A DNA stretch of 64,000 nt from an uncultured Phascolarctobacterium sp. (GTDB lineage Bacteria > Bacillota > Negativicutes > Acidaminococcales > Acidaminococcaceae). Shown here piece by piece: positions 51,395 to 60,634 of this stretch; position 1 is the stretch's first letter; each line of letters begins with the position of its first letter. The stretch covers positions 65,602-129,601 of the forward strand of contig URXU01000003.1 of the NCBI GenBank assembly GCA_900552005.1, read 5' to 3'. A program made the position numbers and the translations under genes. The notes under the pieces are model-generated. The model had not been told where the DNA came from. It did no database searches and worked only from the letters and a program-made list of their open reading frames with translations.

Positions 51395-53332
51395 ATGGCC
51401 AATAACAATATTGACATTGAAGAAGCGACTGCAGTGAGCGGCAAATATGGCGCTGAGCAGATTCATGTACTGGAAGGCCTGGAGGCCGTGCGCAAAAGAC
51501 CGAGTATGTATATCGGCAGTATTTCCGGACGCGGTCTGCATCATTTGGTATATGAAGTTGTAGATAACAGTATCGACGAGGCGTTGGCCGGTTACTGCAA
51601 TGATATAGCAATTACCATTCATCAGGATAACAGTATTACCGTACGCGATAATGGCCGTGGTATACCGGTTGACATGATGAAAAAAGAAGGTAAGCCGGCA
51701 GTAGAGGTTATTATGACTGTGCTGCATGCGGGCGGTAAATTTGGCGACGGCGGTTATAAGGTATCAGGCGGTCTGCATGGCGTTGGCGTAACCTGCGTTA
51801 ATGCTCTCAGCGAGCATATGGAAGTAGAAGTTCGCCGTGATGGAAAAACCTATGGTATTGAATTTGCCCAGGGCAAAACTACCAAACCGTTATATGTAAA
51901 AGGAACTGCTGAGGACACCGGCACCACAGTGCATTTTAAGCCGGACAGCACGATTTTTACTGAACTTGTCTATAGTTATGATGTTTTGCGCCTGCGCATT
52001 CGCGAACTGGCTTTTTTAAATAAAGGGATTAAAATCAGCCTGAGTGATGAACGCAGCGGCAGAAGCGAAACCTTCCATTTTGAAGGCGGTATTATTGAAT
52101 TTGTTCGTTTTGTTGATGAAAATAAAGACAAAATTCATGATGAGCCTATTTATATTGAGGGCGAAAAAGACGGCAATATTGTCGAAGTAGCTATGCAGTA
52201 CTGTGATACGTATTCTGAAAATATCTTTACTTACGTTAACAATATTAATACGGAGGAAGGCGGTACGCATTTAAGCGGTTTCAAAAAGGCCTTAACCCGT
52301 ACTATCAATGATTACGCCCGTAAGAATAATTTGCTGAAAGATGCGGATGATAATTTAAGCGGCGATGATGTACGTGAAGGATTAACCGCAGTAATCAGTA
52401 TTAAAGTGCGTGAGCCCCAATTTGAAGGTCAGACTAAGACAAAATTGGGCAACAGTGAGATTATGCCTATTGTGGATAATCTGGTCAGCGAAGCGTTAGG
52501 TGATTTCTTTGAAGAAACTCCTGCTGTGGCTAAGAAAATCGTAGAAAAGTCCATTATTTCCGCAAGAGCGAGAATGGCTGCTCGCAAGGCTCGTGAGCTT
52601 ACCCGCCGCAAAAGCGCTTTGGAGGTAAGCAGTCTGCCCGGTAAACTGGCTGACTGTCAGAGCCGTGATGCCTCTGAAACAGAAATTTATCTGGTCGAAG
52701 GTGATTCAGCAGGCGGCAGCGCTAAACAGGGGCGTGACAGAAAATTTCAGGCTATTTTGCCGCTGCGCGGTAAGATCTTAAACGTTGAAAAAGCACGTCT
52801 TGATAAGATTCTCAGCAGTGAGGAAATTCGCAATATGATTACTGCGTTTGGCTGTGGTATCGGTGATGAATTTGATATTAATAAAGCGCGTTACGGCAAG
52901 ATTATTATCATGACAGATGCGGATGTGGACGGTGCGCATATCAGAACTTTATTGCTGACTTTCTTTTATCGTTATATGCAGCCGCTGGTGAAAGAAGGCC
53001 ATGTCTTTATTGCTCAGCCGCCGCTTTATCTGGTACGTAAAGGCCAGAAGCATTATTATGCTTACAGTGATGATGAGCTGCAGCAGGTGCTGGACGAAAT
53101 AGGCCGTGACAGCAATCCGTATGTGCAGCGCTATAAAGGCCTTGGCGAAATGAATCCGGAACAGCTGTGGGAAACTACCATGGACCCGGAGGCACGTACA
53201 ATTTTGCAGGTGCAGCTTGAAGATGCGGCGGAAGCTGACAGCATCTTTTCCATCCTGATGGGCGACAAGGTAGAACCGCGGCGCCAATTTATCGAAGCCA
53301 ATGCGAAAAAAGTACGCAATCTGGATTTGTAA
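51395..53332 (+). CDS. gyrB: DNA gyrase subunit B
   Basis: 645 residues. GHKL ATPase motifs (VDNSIDEALAG, VRDNGRGIPV, GLHGVGV), transducer domain, Toprim EGDSAGGSAKQGRDRKFQAILPLRGKILNVEKA and DADVDGAHIRTL, and the C-terminal QRYKGLGEMNPEQLWETTMDPE. With GyrA it introduces negative supercoils. GGAGG precedes the ATG. Confidence 0.97.
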   Translation: MANNNIDIEEATAVSGKYGAEQIHVLEGLEAVRKRPSMYIGSISGRGLHHLVYEVVDNSIDEALAGYCNDIAITIHQDNSITVRDNGRGIPVDMMKKEGKPAVEVIMTVLHAGGKFGDGGYKVSGGLHGVGVTCVNALSEHMEVEVRRDGKTYGIEFAQGKTTKPLYVKGTAEDTGTTVHFKPDSTIFTELVYSYDVLRLRIRELAFLNKGIKISLSDERSGRSETFHFEGGIIEFVRFVDENKDKIHDEPIYIEGEKDGNIVEVAMQYCDTYSENIFTYVNNINTEEGGTHLSGFKKALTRTINDYARKNNLLKDADDNLSGDDVREGLTAVISIKVREPQFEGQTKTKLGNSEIMPIVDNLVSEALGDFFEETPAVAKKIVEKSIISARARMAARKARELTRRKSALEVSSLPGKLADCQSRDASETEIYLVEGDSAGGSAKQGRDRKFQAILPLRGKILNVEKARLDKILSSEEIRNMITAFGCGIGDEFDINKARYGKIIIMTDADVDGAHIRTLLLTFFYRYMQPLVKEGHVFIAQPPLYLVRKGQKHYYAYSDDELQQVLDEIGRDSNPYVQRYKGLGEMNPEQLWETTMDPEARTILQVQLEDAAEADSIFSILMGDKVEPRRQFIEANAKKVRNLDL

Positions 53333-53350
53333 GATTGAGGTGTGAACTGT

Positions 53351-53647
53351 ATGAAAATCAGAAAAAATCTTTCCGATGAGGAAATGCTGAAAGGGTTCAG
53401 TGAGGAGCTTACGTTTGAAAATGGCATGTACAGCGAAGAAAAGGTAAAACAGGCCAAAATAAAGCAGCCAAAGGCAAGCGGCAGGCAGGAATTACTGCTG
53501 CCGGCAGAAGCTCAGGAACGGCTGAACCGTTTCCTGCTGGAAATCAGCATGGAATGGCTGAAAAATAAAAACGGTGACTGCAGCTGGAAGGTTCTGAAAG
53601 AAGACGGGCAGATTATTATTAAGCCGGCACCGGTGAAGAAAAAGTAA
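53351..53647 (+). CDS. Small hypothetical protein between gyrB and gyrA
   Basis: 98 residues from the ATG at 53351 (GAGGTG upstream), highly charged, with no signal or membrane segment and a lysine-rich end. No family recognised. Its TAA overlaps the ATG of the next gene (TAATG), so it is coupled to the thiamine pyrophosphokinase gene. Confidence 0.7.
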   Translation: MKIRKNLSDEEMLKGFSEELTFENGMYSEEKVKQAKIKQPKASGRQELLLPAEAQERLNRFLLEISMEWLKNKNGDCSWKVLKEDGQIIIKPAPVKKK

Positions 53648-54348
53648 TGCTGCGGCAGCAGTTTCATCTGCCTCAGTGCAGTATAAGCATTTCTGTTTTC
53701 TCGGTAAAAAAAGCTGAGCTGGCAGTGGCCGGAGGGCGTAATCCTGACAGCGGCTGGCTGCAGCAGGTTGCGGCAGGTAAAAAGGTGTATTGTGCCGATG
53801 CCGGCGGGGCCTACTGCCTGCAGGCAGGTATTGTGCCTGATAGTCTGTTTGGTGATGGTGACAGCGCCGGCAAAGAAATTTACCGCCGCCTTTTAGCAGC
53901 CGGCACCAGGATTTTTCAGTATCCGCCGGAGAAGGATGATACAGACCTGCAGCTGCTTTTAAGTCAGCTGAATGGCAACGATTTAGTAGCCAGTGGTGTC
54001 TGGGGCGGTCGTTTTGATCATTTATACAGCAATATTTTTTCACTGCTGGGATTTAAAAAGCAGCATAACTGCCAGGTGCTGCTGGCAGATGAGAAAGAAG
54101 TAATGCTGCTGATGTCGGCTGCGGAAAATGCTGAAATACAAATACCTGATTTGCAGCGGGTCAAGGCTGTTTCGCTTTTACCTTTGTCTGCGCAGGCACG
54201 CGTTAGTATCAGCGGCGTTTATTGGCCGCTTCGTGATGCCTGCCTGCAGTTATTGCATCCTTATGCGATAAGCAATATTCCTCTGCAGGATTTTCATTGT
54301 GAGTGTCTGCAGGGAGATATAGGCTTATATTTGTGTTTTGATCAGTAA
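53647..54348 (+). CDS. Thiamine pyrophosphokinase
   Basis: 233 residues. Catalytic-domain motifs of thiamin pyrophosphokinase are clear: YCADAGGAYCLQAGIVPDSLFGDGDSA (Mg/ATP-binding acidic residues), YPPEKDDTDLQLLL and SGVWGGRFDHLYSN. It makes thiamine diphosphate from thiamine and ATP. In Bacillus the gene (thiN) lies near rsgA/rpe, so a place between gyrB and gyrA is unusual. Confidence 0.9.
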   Translation: MLRQQFHLPQCSISISVFSVKKAELAVAGGRNPDSGWLQQVAAGKKVYCADAGGAYCLQAGIVPDSLFGDGDSAGKEIYRRLLAAGTRIFQYPPEKDDTDLQLLLSQLNGNDLVASGVWGGRFDHLYSNIFSLLGFKKQHNCQVLLADEKEVMLLMSAAENAEIQIPDLQRVKAVSLLPLSAQARVSISGVYWPLRDACLQLLHPYAISNIPLQDFHCECLQGDIGLYLCFDQ

Positions 54349-54362
54349 ATTGTTTAAGGGGG

Positions 54363-55148
54363 ATGCAGTTGGAAATTTTTGCTGTGAATCTTGATTTATT
54401 ATCCATAGTTTTTTTGGCGGTATCAGGTTTTATCGCTTCTTTTATAGATTCTACTGTTGGCGGCGGTGGTTTGATTTCAGCGCCGGCGCTTTTAGGCATG
54501 GGACTGCCGGTGCCCATGGCCCTTGGTACGAATAAGGTAGCTGCCTCCATGGGTTCTTTTACCAGTGTGGTATCTTTTTGGCGAGCCGGCAAAATTAATA
54601 AGAAAATGGCTCTTTCGCTGATGCCGTTATCGTTTTTAGGCTCAGCATTGGGCGCTTATGTGGTTTATCTGCTGCCGGAAGAACTGATGAAAAATGTTAT
54701 CGTAGTGATGTTGGTGGCAGTAGCCGTATATACTTATCGCCGCAAGGACTGGGGCGATCATGCTACGGTAAAAAAGCTTGGCTTGGGAGCTTTAATCAGC
54801 ACCTTACTGATGGCGGCATTCCTGGGCTTTTATGACGGATTTTTTGGACCGGGAACAGGTTCATTTCTGATTTTTGGCTTTTTATTTCTTGGATTTGATT
54901 TTGTAACAGCTGCCGGCAATGCCAAGGCACTGAATTTTGCCAGCGGCATAGGTGCGCTGGTATCTTTTGCCATGAGCGGATCCATAGTCTGGAGTTATGG
55001 ACTTATCATGGGATTTTTTATGATATTGGGCGCTATCTGCGGTTCACGCATGGCAATCAAAAAAGGAGCGGCGTATGTGCGCCCGCTGTATTTACTGGTA
55101 ACAACTCTGCTGATAGGCAAGCAAGTTTATGAAATATTGTTTAAGTGA
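54363..55148 (+). CDS. TSUP-family (TauE/SafE) membrane transporter
   Basis: 261 residues with seven or eight hydrophobic segments and the paired TSUP repeats (SFIDSTVGGGGLISAPALLGMGLPVPMALGTNKVAAS and FDFVTAAGNAKALNFASGIGALVSF). The family moves sulfite, sulfoacetate or other anions; substrate unknown. The ATG at 54363 is close behind GGGGG, and a TTG at 54369 has better spacing, so the start is uncertain by two codons. Confidence 0.88.
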   Translation: MQLEIFAVNLDLLSIVFLAVSGFIASFIDSTVGGGGLISAPALLGMGLPVPMALGTNKVAASMGSFTSVVSFWRAGKINKKMALSLMPLSFLGSALGAYVVYLLPEELMKNVIVVMLVAVAVYTYRRKDWGDHATVKKLGLGALISTLLMAAFLGFYDGFFGPGTGSFLIFGFLFLGFDFVTAAGNAKALNFASGIGALVSFAMSGSIVWSYGLIMGFFMILGAICGSRMAIKKGAAYVRPLYLLVTTLLIGKQVYEILFK

Positions 55149-55165
55149 TAAGGATAGGTGATAAA

Positions 55166-57613
55166 GTGGATTTAGAAAATAACGGCGGCAAGGTTTTGCC
55201 CGTCTACATTGAAGAAGAAATGCAGAAATCCTATATCGACTATGCTATGAGCGTTATTATTCAGCGTGCACTGCCAGATGTGCGCGACGGTCTGAAACCT
55301 GTACACCGCAGAATTCTTTATGCGATGCAGGAAGCCGGTATGGCCTCCAACAAGCCGTATAAAAAATCTGCCCGTATAGTCGGCGAAGTTTTAGGTAAAT
55401 ACCATCCACATGGTGACTCTTCTGTGTATGAAGCCATTGTGCGTCTGGCGCAGGATTTTTCGACTCGTTATCTGATGGTTGACGGTCATGGTAACTTTGG
55501 CAGTGTTGACGGTGATGGAGCGGCAGCTATGCGTTATACGGAAGTGCGCATGGCTAAAATTGCTGAAATGATGCTGGAAGACATTGAAAAAGAAACGGTT
55601 GATTTTGTACCGAACTATGACGAATCTTTAAAAGAGCCCAGTGTTTTACCGGCAAAGGTACCGGCTTTGCTGATTAACGGCAGCGCCGGCATTGCTGTAG
55701 GTATGGCAACAAATATTCCGCCGCATAACCTTTGCGAAGTAGTTAACGGTCTGGTGATGTTGATTGACAATCCGGATACGGAAATTAATCAGCTTATGAC
55801 TGCTATCAAAGGACCTGATTTTCCGACAGGTGCCAGCATTCTCGGAACTGACGGTATTCGCAGTGCCTATACTACCGGCCGCGGCGTAATCAAAATTCGT
55901 GCCAAAGCTGAAATTGAGCCTATGGCCAAGGGCAAGCACCGCATCGTCGTATCGGAAATTCCCTATCAGGTAAATAAGGCAAGATTGATTGAAAGTATTG
56001 CTCAGCTGGTCAAAGACGGAGTTGTAGAAGGTATTACTGATCTGCGCGATGAATCTGACCGCCGCGGTATGCGTATTGTAATTGAGCTTAAAAGTGATGC
56101 GGTACCAGATGTAGTACTTAATCAATTATACAAACATACGCAGCTGCAAAGCTCTTTTGGCATCATTATGCTGGCTCTTGTCAGCGGCCAGCCCCGCATC
56201 CTGAACTTAAAACAGATTTTGGAATATTATCTGGCTCATCAGAAAGATGTTATAACCAGACGTACCCGCTATGAACTGGGCAAGGCCAAAGACCGCGCTC
56301 ATATTCTGGAAGGTTTGAAAATTGCTCTGGATAATCTTGATGCGGTAATCAGTACTATCAGAAGCAGTGCTACGGCAGATATAGCTAAGACTGCCTTAAT
56401 TGATAAATTCCAACTGAGCATGCGTCAGGCACAGGCTATTTTAGATATGCGCCTGCAGAGACTTACAGGTCTGGAACGTCAAAAAATTGATGATGAGTAT
56501 GTGGATGTCATGGAAACGATTGACTGGCTGGAAAGTGTGCTGGCAGATGAGCATAAGGTAATGAATATTATCAAAGAAGACCTTTTAGAAGTTAAGAAAA
56601 AATTCGGCGATGAACGCCGTACAGAAATTTCTCTGGATACTTCTGAAATGGATGTTGAAGATCTGATTGCTGAAGAAGACATTGTAGTAACAATCAGCCA
56701 TCAGGGATATATTAAACGCCAGACACTGGATAATTTCCGCAATCAGAAACGCGGCGGTGTAGGCAAAAATGGCGGCAGCGGCAAAAAAGCCGATGACTGT
56801 GCAGAGCATCTGTTTTTGTCAACGACTCACCATAATATTCTTTTCTTTACAAATAAAGGACGCGTTTACCGTCAAAAAGGCTATGAAATTCCGGAAGCAG
56901 GACGCACAGCCAAAGGTACGGCAATTATTAATCTGCTGCCGCTGGAACAGGGAGAAAAGATTACTGCCGTTATTCCTGTTAAGGAATTCATTGAAGATCA
57001 CTACATGTTTATGGCTACCAATAAAGGTACGGTCAAGAAAACTAATCTGAAAGATTTTGACAGTACCCGTAAATCAGGACTGATTGCCATTAATCTGGAT
57101 GATGATGAAGATCTGATTGGTGTAGAGATGACTAATGGCAGCAGTGAAATTGTACTGGCTACCAGAAATGGTACTGCTATTCGTTTTGACGAACAGGATG
57201 TACGTCCCATGGGCCGTACTGCTCACGGTGTGCGTGGCATTTCACTTAATTATGGTGATTCCGTAGTGGCCATGGACAGCGTCAGCGGCGGTGACTGCGA
57301 AGTATTGACGGCAACAGAACTTGGTATGGGCAAACGTACTGCTGTCAGTGAGTATCGTAAACAGACTCGCGGCGGTAAAGGTGTCATCAATATTAAGATT
57401 ACCGAAAAAACCGGTGCGGTAGTAGGTATGCGGGTTATTAATCCGCAGCAGGAGATTATGATGATTACGGCTGCCGGTATTATCATCCGTATTGATGTTG
57501 ACGGAATTTCTCAGTTTGGCCGTAATGCTCAGGGCGTTAAACTGATGACTTTAAATGATGATGATAAAGTTGTTTCTCTGGCTGCTGTGCATCATGATGA
57601 AAGCAACGATTAA
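55166..57613 (+). CDS. gyrA: DNA gyrase subunit A
   Basis: 815 residues from a GTG at 55166 (GTG at 55145 is possible but has no ribosome site). N-terminal VLPVYIEEEMQKSYIDYAMSVIIQRALPDVRDGLKPVHRR, the catalytic Tyr124 in AAMRYTEVR, and six C-terminal beta-pinwheel blades with the GyrA-box QKRGGVGKNG that wraps DNA. Distinguished from ParC by this box. It is separated from gyrB by three genes. Confidence 0.97.
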   Translation: MDLENNGGKVLPVYIEEEMQKSYIDYAMSVIIQRALPDVRDGLKPVHRRILYAMQEAGMASNKPYKKSARIVGEVLGKYHPHGDSSVYEAIVRLAQDFSTRYLMVDGHGNFGSVDGDGAAAMRYTEVRMAKIAEMMLEDIEKETVDFVPNYDESLKEPSVLPAKVPALLINGSAGIAVGMATNIPPHNLCEVVNGLVMLIDNPDTEINQLMTAIKGPDFPTGASILGTDGIRSAYTTGRGVIKIRAKAEIEPMAKGKHRIVVSEIPYQVNKARLIESIAQLVKDGVVEGITDLRDESDRRGMRIVIELKSDAVPDVVLNQLYKHTQLQSSFGIIMLALVSGQPRILNLKQILEYYLAHQKDVITRRTRYELGKAKDRAHILEGLKIALDNLDAVISTIRSSATADIAKTALIDKFQLSMRQAQAILDMRLQRLTGLERQKIDDEYVDVMETIDWLESVLADEHKVMNIIKEDLLEVKKKFGDERRTEISLDTSEMDVEDLIAEEDIVVTISHQGYIKRQTLDNFRNQKRGGVGKNGGSGKKADDCAEHLFLSTTHHNILFFTNKGRVYRQKGYEIPEAGRTAKGTAIINLLPLEQGEKITAVIPVKEFIEDHYMFMATNKGTVKKTNLKDFDSTRKSGLIAINLDDDEDLIGVEMTNGSSEIVLATRNGTAIRFDEQDVRPMGRTAHGVRGISLNYGDSVVAMDSVSGGDCEVLTATELGMGKRTAVSEYRKQTRGGKGVINIKITEKTGAVVGMRVINPQQEIMMITAAGIIIRIDVDGISQFGRNAQGVKLMTLNDDDKVVSLAAVHHDESND

Positions 57614-57630
57614 AAATTAAACGATGAAAT

Positions 57631-57668
57631 AAAAAAGCACGAAATTCTTTGGAATTTCGTGCTTTTGT
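57631..57668. terminator. Terminator between gyrA and the convergent secreted-protein gene
   Basis: AAAAGCACGAAATTC-TTTG-GAATTTCGTGCTTTT with A and T tracts on both sides. Confidence 0.87.
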
Positions 57669-57669
57669 T

Positions 57670-58194
57670 TTACCAGCCAATGCCTATCCAGGGTCCGTGA
57701 TGATGGCGTCCGCCGCCAATACCGATGCCGATACCAATAGGAAAACGTGTTTCATGTTTTTCCTGGGCCAGTTTCATAAACCAGAAGCGATACACTTTGT
57801 TGCCTCCCTCCGGTTGCTGAGGCAGATCGGTATCAGTGATGATCTTGTAGCCGTCAAAGCTGGTATTATCTGCTTCATAATCGTGCAGCATTTTGGTCAT
57901 TTGTTTAAAAGTTGCTTCGTTATTAGTGTATAAACGCAGCATTTCACTGTTAGGAGCGTTGAGAATAATCTGTTTGCGCAAAGAGCGGTTATTGGCTGTT
58001 TCGGGATAAACTAATACTTCATCCTCACTTATTTTCAGATATAAGATATCAGCAATATCAGTTTGCAGCCTCTGCTGCATTTCATTTAATGTTATTTTTT
58101 CCGGCTGCTGCTCTTCTGCTGTTTTTTCAGCAGCCAGGACAGTTGCAGTACAGCAAAGCAGTATTAATGTGAGTAAAGCAATGATTTTACGCAT
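57670..58194 (-). CDS. Secreted protein with Gly/His-rich tail
   Basis: 174 residues: signal peptide (RKIIALLTLILLCCTATVLA, cleaved near 21), a charged domain with a YLKISEDEVLVYPET strand pattern, and a C-terminal tail of alternating GIGIGIGGG, RHHHGPW and IGIGW. AGGAGG precedes the ATG. No family recognised. The tail looks like a metal-binding or surface-associating sequence. Single gene, ending at the gyrA terminator. Confidence 0.7.
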   Translation of the reverse strand: MRKIIALLTLILLCCTATVLAAEKTAEEQQPEKITLNEMQQRLQTDIADILYLKISEDEVLVYPETANNRSLRKQIILNAPNSEMLRLYTNNEATFKQMTKMLHDYEADNTSFDGYKIITDTDLPQQPEGGNKVYRFWFMKLAQEKHETRFPIGIGIGIGGGRHHHGPWIGIGW

Positions 58195-58348
58195 GATAAA
58201 CCTCCTTTAGAGCACAGCTAAAAGAAAAATGTGAAATATAAGTAAAAAAAATTTGAATTCGAATATTAATTTAACCTTAATTTCTAATTATATGTTATCA
58301 TAAAACATCGAATTTAGATATTTTATTTTATCAAGGGGAGCACTGATA

Positions 58349-59056
58349 ATGACAGTAAAAAATTTAGTAAAAATTATATTTTTAAATATTATCGGAATAG
58401 CCTTGTTTTTTAGTTGGTATCCACCGGAACATCAGGGGTTTTGGTTTCAGCTGGATAAAAGTGTTTTTTATTTTTTTAATGATCTGCTGCCGCAAAGCAA
58501 GGTATTTACTTATTTTGTCGCATTCGTCAATTTGCGTGCCTTTGATTCGGTAGCTTTTATTTTTATGCTGCTGATTTTTTACGGTTATTATCGCAAGTGT
58601 AATGCTGTAGGAAAAAGAAGAATGTTTTGCATGGGAATTGCCATGCTGGTAAGTGCGGTGATTGCCAAACAGTGCGATATGGAAATACCCATTGAAAGAG
58701 CAAGTCCTACAAAATTTTTTGATCAGGTAAACTTAGTAAGCCAACTGAGCGGCTGGCCTGCAAAGGACAGAGCTGGCGATAGTTTTCCTGGCGACCATGG
58801 AATGATGCTTCTTATTTTCAGCGGTTATATGCTGAAATATTTTGGGCGCAAGGCTTTTTTAGAATGCCTGGCAGTTGTTGTTTTATTTTCCCTGCCGCGC
58901 ATCATGGGTGGAGCTCATTGGCTGACTGACGTAATTGTCGGTTCTGTTTCCATTGTTTTGGTTGTTTTGAGCTGGCTGCTTTTGACACCTGCTTCCGATA
59001 AATTTATCAGTTGGCTGGAACCAAAACTTCCACTGCGTTTCTTTAAAGATAAATAA
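58349..59056 (+). CDS. PAP2-family membrane phosphatase
   Basis: 235 residues with six hydrophobic segments. The three acid-phosphatase motifs are recognisable: KQCDMEIPIERASP, SFPGDHGMM (His nucleophile region) and RIMGGAHWLTD (His and Asp). The family removes phosphate from phosphatidic acid, undecaprenyl pyrophosphate or lipid A. It resembles the LpxE/LpxT-type proteins in a diderm, but the substrate is not determined. AAGGGGAG precedes the ATG. Confidence 0.88.
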   Translation: MTVKNLVKIIFLNIIGIALFFSWYPPEHQGFWFQLDKSVFYFFNDLLPQSKVFTYFVAFVNLRAFDSVAFIFMLLIFYGYYRKCNAVGKRRMFCMGIAMLVSAVIAKQCDMEIPIERASPTKFFDQVNLVSQLSGWPAKDRAGDSFPGDHGMMLLIFSGYMLKYFGRKAFLECLAVVVLFSLPRIMGGAHWLTDVIVGSVSIVLVVLSWLLLTPASDKFISWLEPKLPLRFFKDK

Positions 59057-59083
59057 CAGTATATTTTATCATCAGAACAAAGA

Positions 59084-59110
59084 AAGAACTGCCTGCGCAG
59101 TTCTTTTTTT
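59084..59110 (+). terminator. Terminator after the PAP2 gene
   Basis: AAGAACTGC-CTGC-GCAGTTCTT followed by a T run. Confidence 0.8.
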
Positions 59111-59172
59111 AGTATTTTTATGATAAAATTAAGTGATATATTTTTGTTAATTTTCGGCAAGGATGTGAAAAA

Positions 59173-60633
59173 ATGGAATTTGTTAAATCTGCTGATGTGG
59201 TCGTTATCGGTGGCGGTATTGTTGGTACTGCCGTTTTGCGCGAACTTTCCAAGTACGATTTAAAATGTATTCTGGTAGAAAAAGAACCGGATCTTGCTAT
59301 GGGTACTACCAAAGCTAACAGTGCTATTTTGCATGCCGGTTTCGACGCTCCTACCGGCAGTTTGAAAGCTATTACCAATGTACGCGGCAATCAGCTGTAT
59401 CATGAACTGGAAAAGGATCTTGATTTAGATATTAAGTGGACCGGCTCAATGGTTGCTGCTACTACAGATGAAGAAATGGCAACTTTGCAGGAACTGTTGG
59501 AACGCGGCAAGGCTAACGGTGTGGAAGGTCTGAAAATTTTAAGCCATGAGGAAGTACTGCAGAAAGAAAAAAATCTTACTGCTGTAAAAGGCGCTTTATG
59601 GGCTCCCAGTGCCGGTGTTTGCTGGCCTTTTGGTGCGGCATTGGCCTTTGCCAAATGCGCTGTGCAAAATGGGGCAGAAGTAATTCGTGACTGCCGGGTG
59701 CTTGGTTTTATTAAAGAAGATGGACGATTGACCGGCGTAGAAACCAGTAAAGGTGTAATTAAGACCAAATATGTAGTAAATGCTGCCGGTGTTTATGCTG
59801 ACGAAATTGCTAAATTAGCCGGTGATAACAGCTTTACCATCACTCCGCGTAAAGGAGAATATATTCTGTTTGACAAGACTGCTTGCAGCAGCCTTGTCTA
59901 TGGTGTGGTTTTCCCGACTCCTACCAAAAAATCCAAAGGCATCCTTGTCTGCACTACTACGCATGGTAATACCTTTATCGGTCCCAATGCTCAGGATATG
60001 GAAGATAAAGATGACCATGCTGTTACTACCGATGGGATGAATGAAATTATTGCTTCGGCACGTAAGCTGATTCCTAATTTGCCCATGGGTGCGGCAATTA
60101 CTGAATTTGCCGGCCTGCGCGCTGTTTCCAGCACTGGTGATTTTATTATTGGCGCATCCTCCGTGCCCGGTCTGTATAATGCAGCCGGTATGCAGTCTCC
60201 CGGTTTGACTGCTGCCCCCGCTGTGGCTGAAATGCTTGCAGCTGCAATTGTAAAGGATTGCGGTGCGGCAGCCAAAACTGATTTTAAAGCGGCTTTACCG
60301 AAAAAAGCTGTTTTCAACAGAATGAACTGGGATCAGCAGGCTGCCTTGATTAAAGAAAATCATTTGTATGGACGTGTTATTTGCCGTTGTGAAACAGTTA
60401 CGGAAGCCGAAATTGTAGAAGCAATTCATGAACCCTGCGGTGCCCGTACCGTAGATGGCGTTAAACGCCGTACCCGCGCAGGCATGGGACGTTGTCAGGG
60501 CGGTTTCTGCGGACCGCGTGTTACCCAGATTCTGGCACGTGAACTGAATATACCTGTTCCGGAAGTTTTAAAAGAACGTGCCGATTCCCACATGTTCTAT
60601 GAAAAGAATCAGATGCAGGAAGGGGAGGCATAA
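59173..60633 (+). CDS. FAD-dependent glycerol-3-phosphate dehydrogenase subunit (GlpA-like)
   Basis: 486 residues: FAD-binding DVVVIGGGIVGTAVLRELS, the substrate domain (CWPFGAALAFAKCAVQNGA), and a C-terminal BFD-like [2Fe-2S] region with CRCETVTEAEIVEAI and MGRCQGGFCGPRV (four cysteines). This is the GlpA layout of anaerobic glycerol-3-phosphate dehydrogenase, but a related 2-hydroxyglutarate-type oxidase cannot be excluded. It is the first gene of a three-gene module with the GlpB-like and DUF1667 genes. Confidence 0.88.
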   Translation: MEFVKSADVVVIGGGIVGTAVLRELSKYDLKCILVEKEPDLAMGTTKANSAILHAGFDAPTGSLKAITNVRGNQLYHELEKDLDLDIKWTGSMVAATTDEEMATLQELLERGKANGVEGLKILSHEEVLQKEKNLTAVKGALWAPSAGVCWPFGAALAFAKCAVQNGAEVIRDCRVLGFIKEDGRLTGVETSKGVIKTKYVVNAAGVYADEIAKLAGDNSFTITPRKGEYILFDKTACSSLVYGVVFPTPTKKSKGILVCTTTHGNTFIGPNAQDMEDKDDHAVTTDGMNEIIASARKLIPNLPMGAAITEFAGLRAVSSTGDFIIGASSVPGLYNAAGMQSPGLTAAPAVAEMLAAAIVKDCGAAAKTDFKAALPKKAVFNRMNWDQQAALIKENHLYGRVICRCETVTEAEIVEAIHEPCGARTVDGVKRRTRAGMGRCQGGFCGPRVTQILARELNIPVPEVLKERADSHMFYEKNQMQEGEA

Positions 60634-60634
60634 A

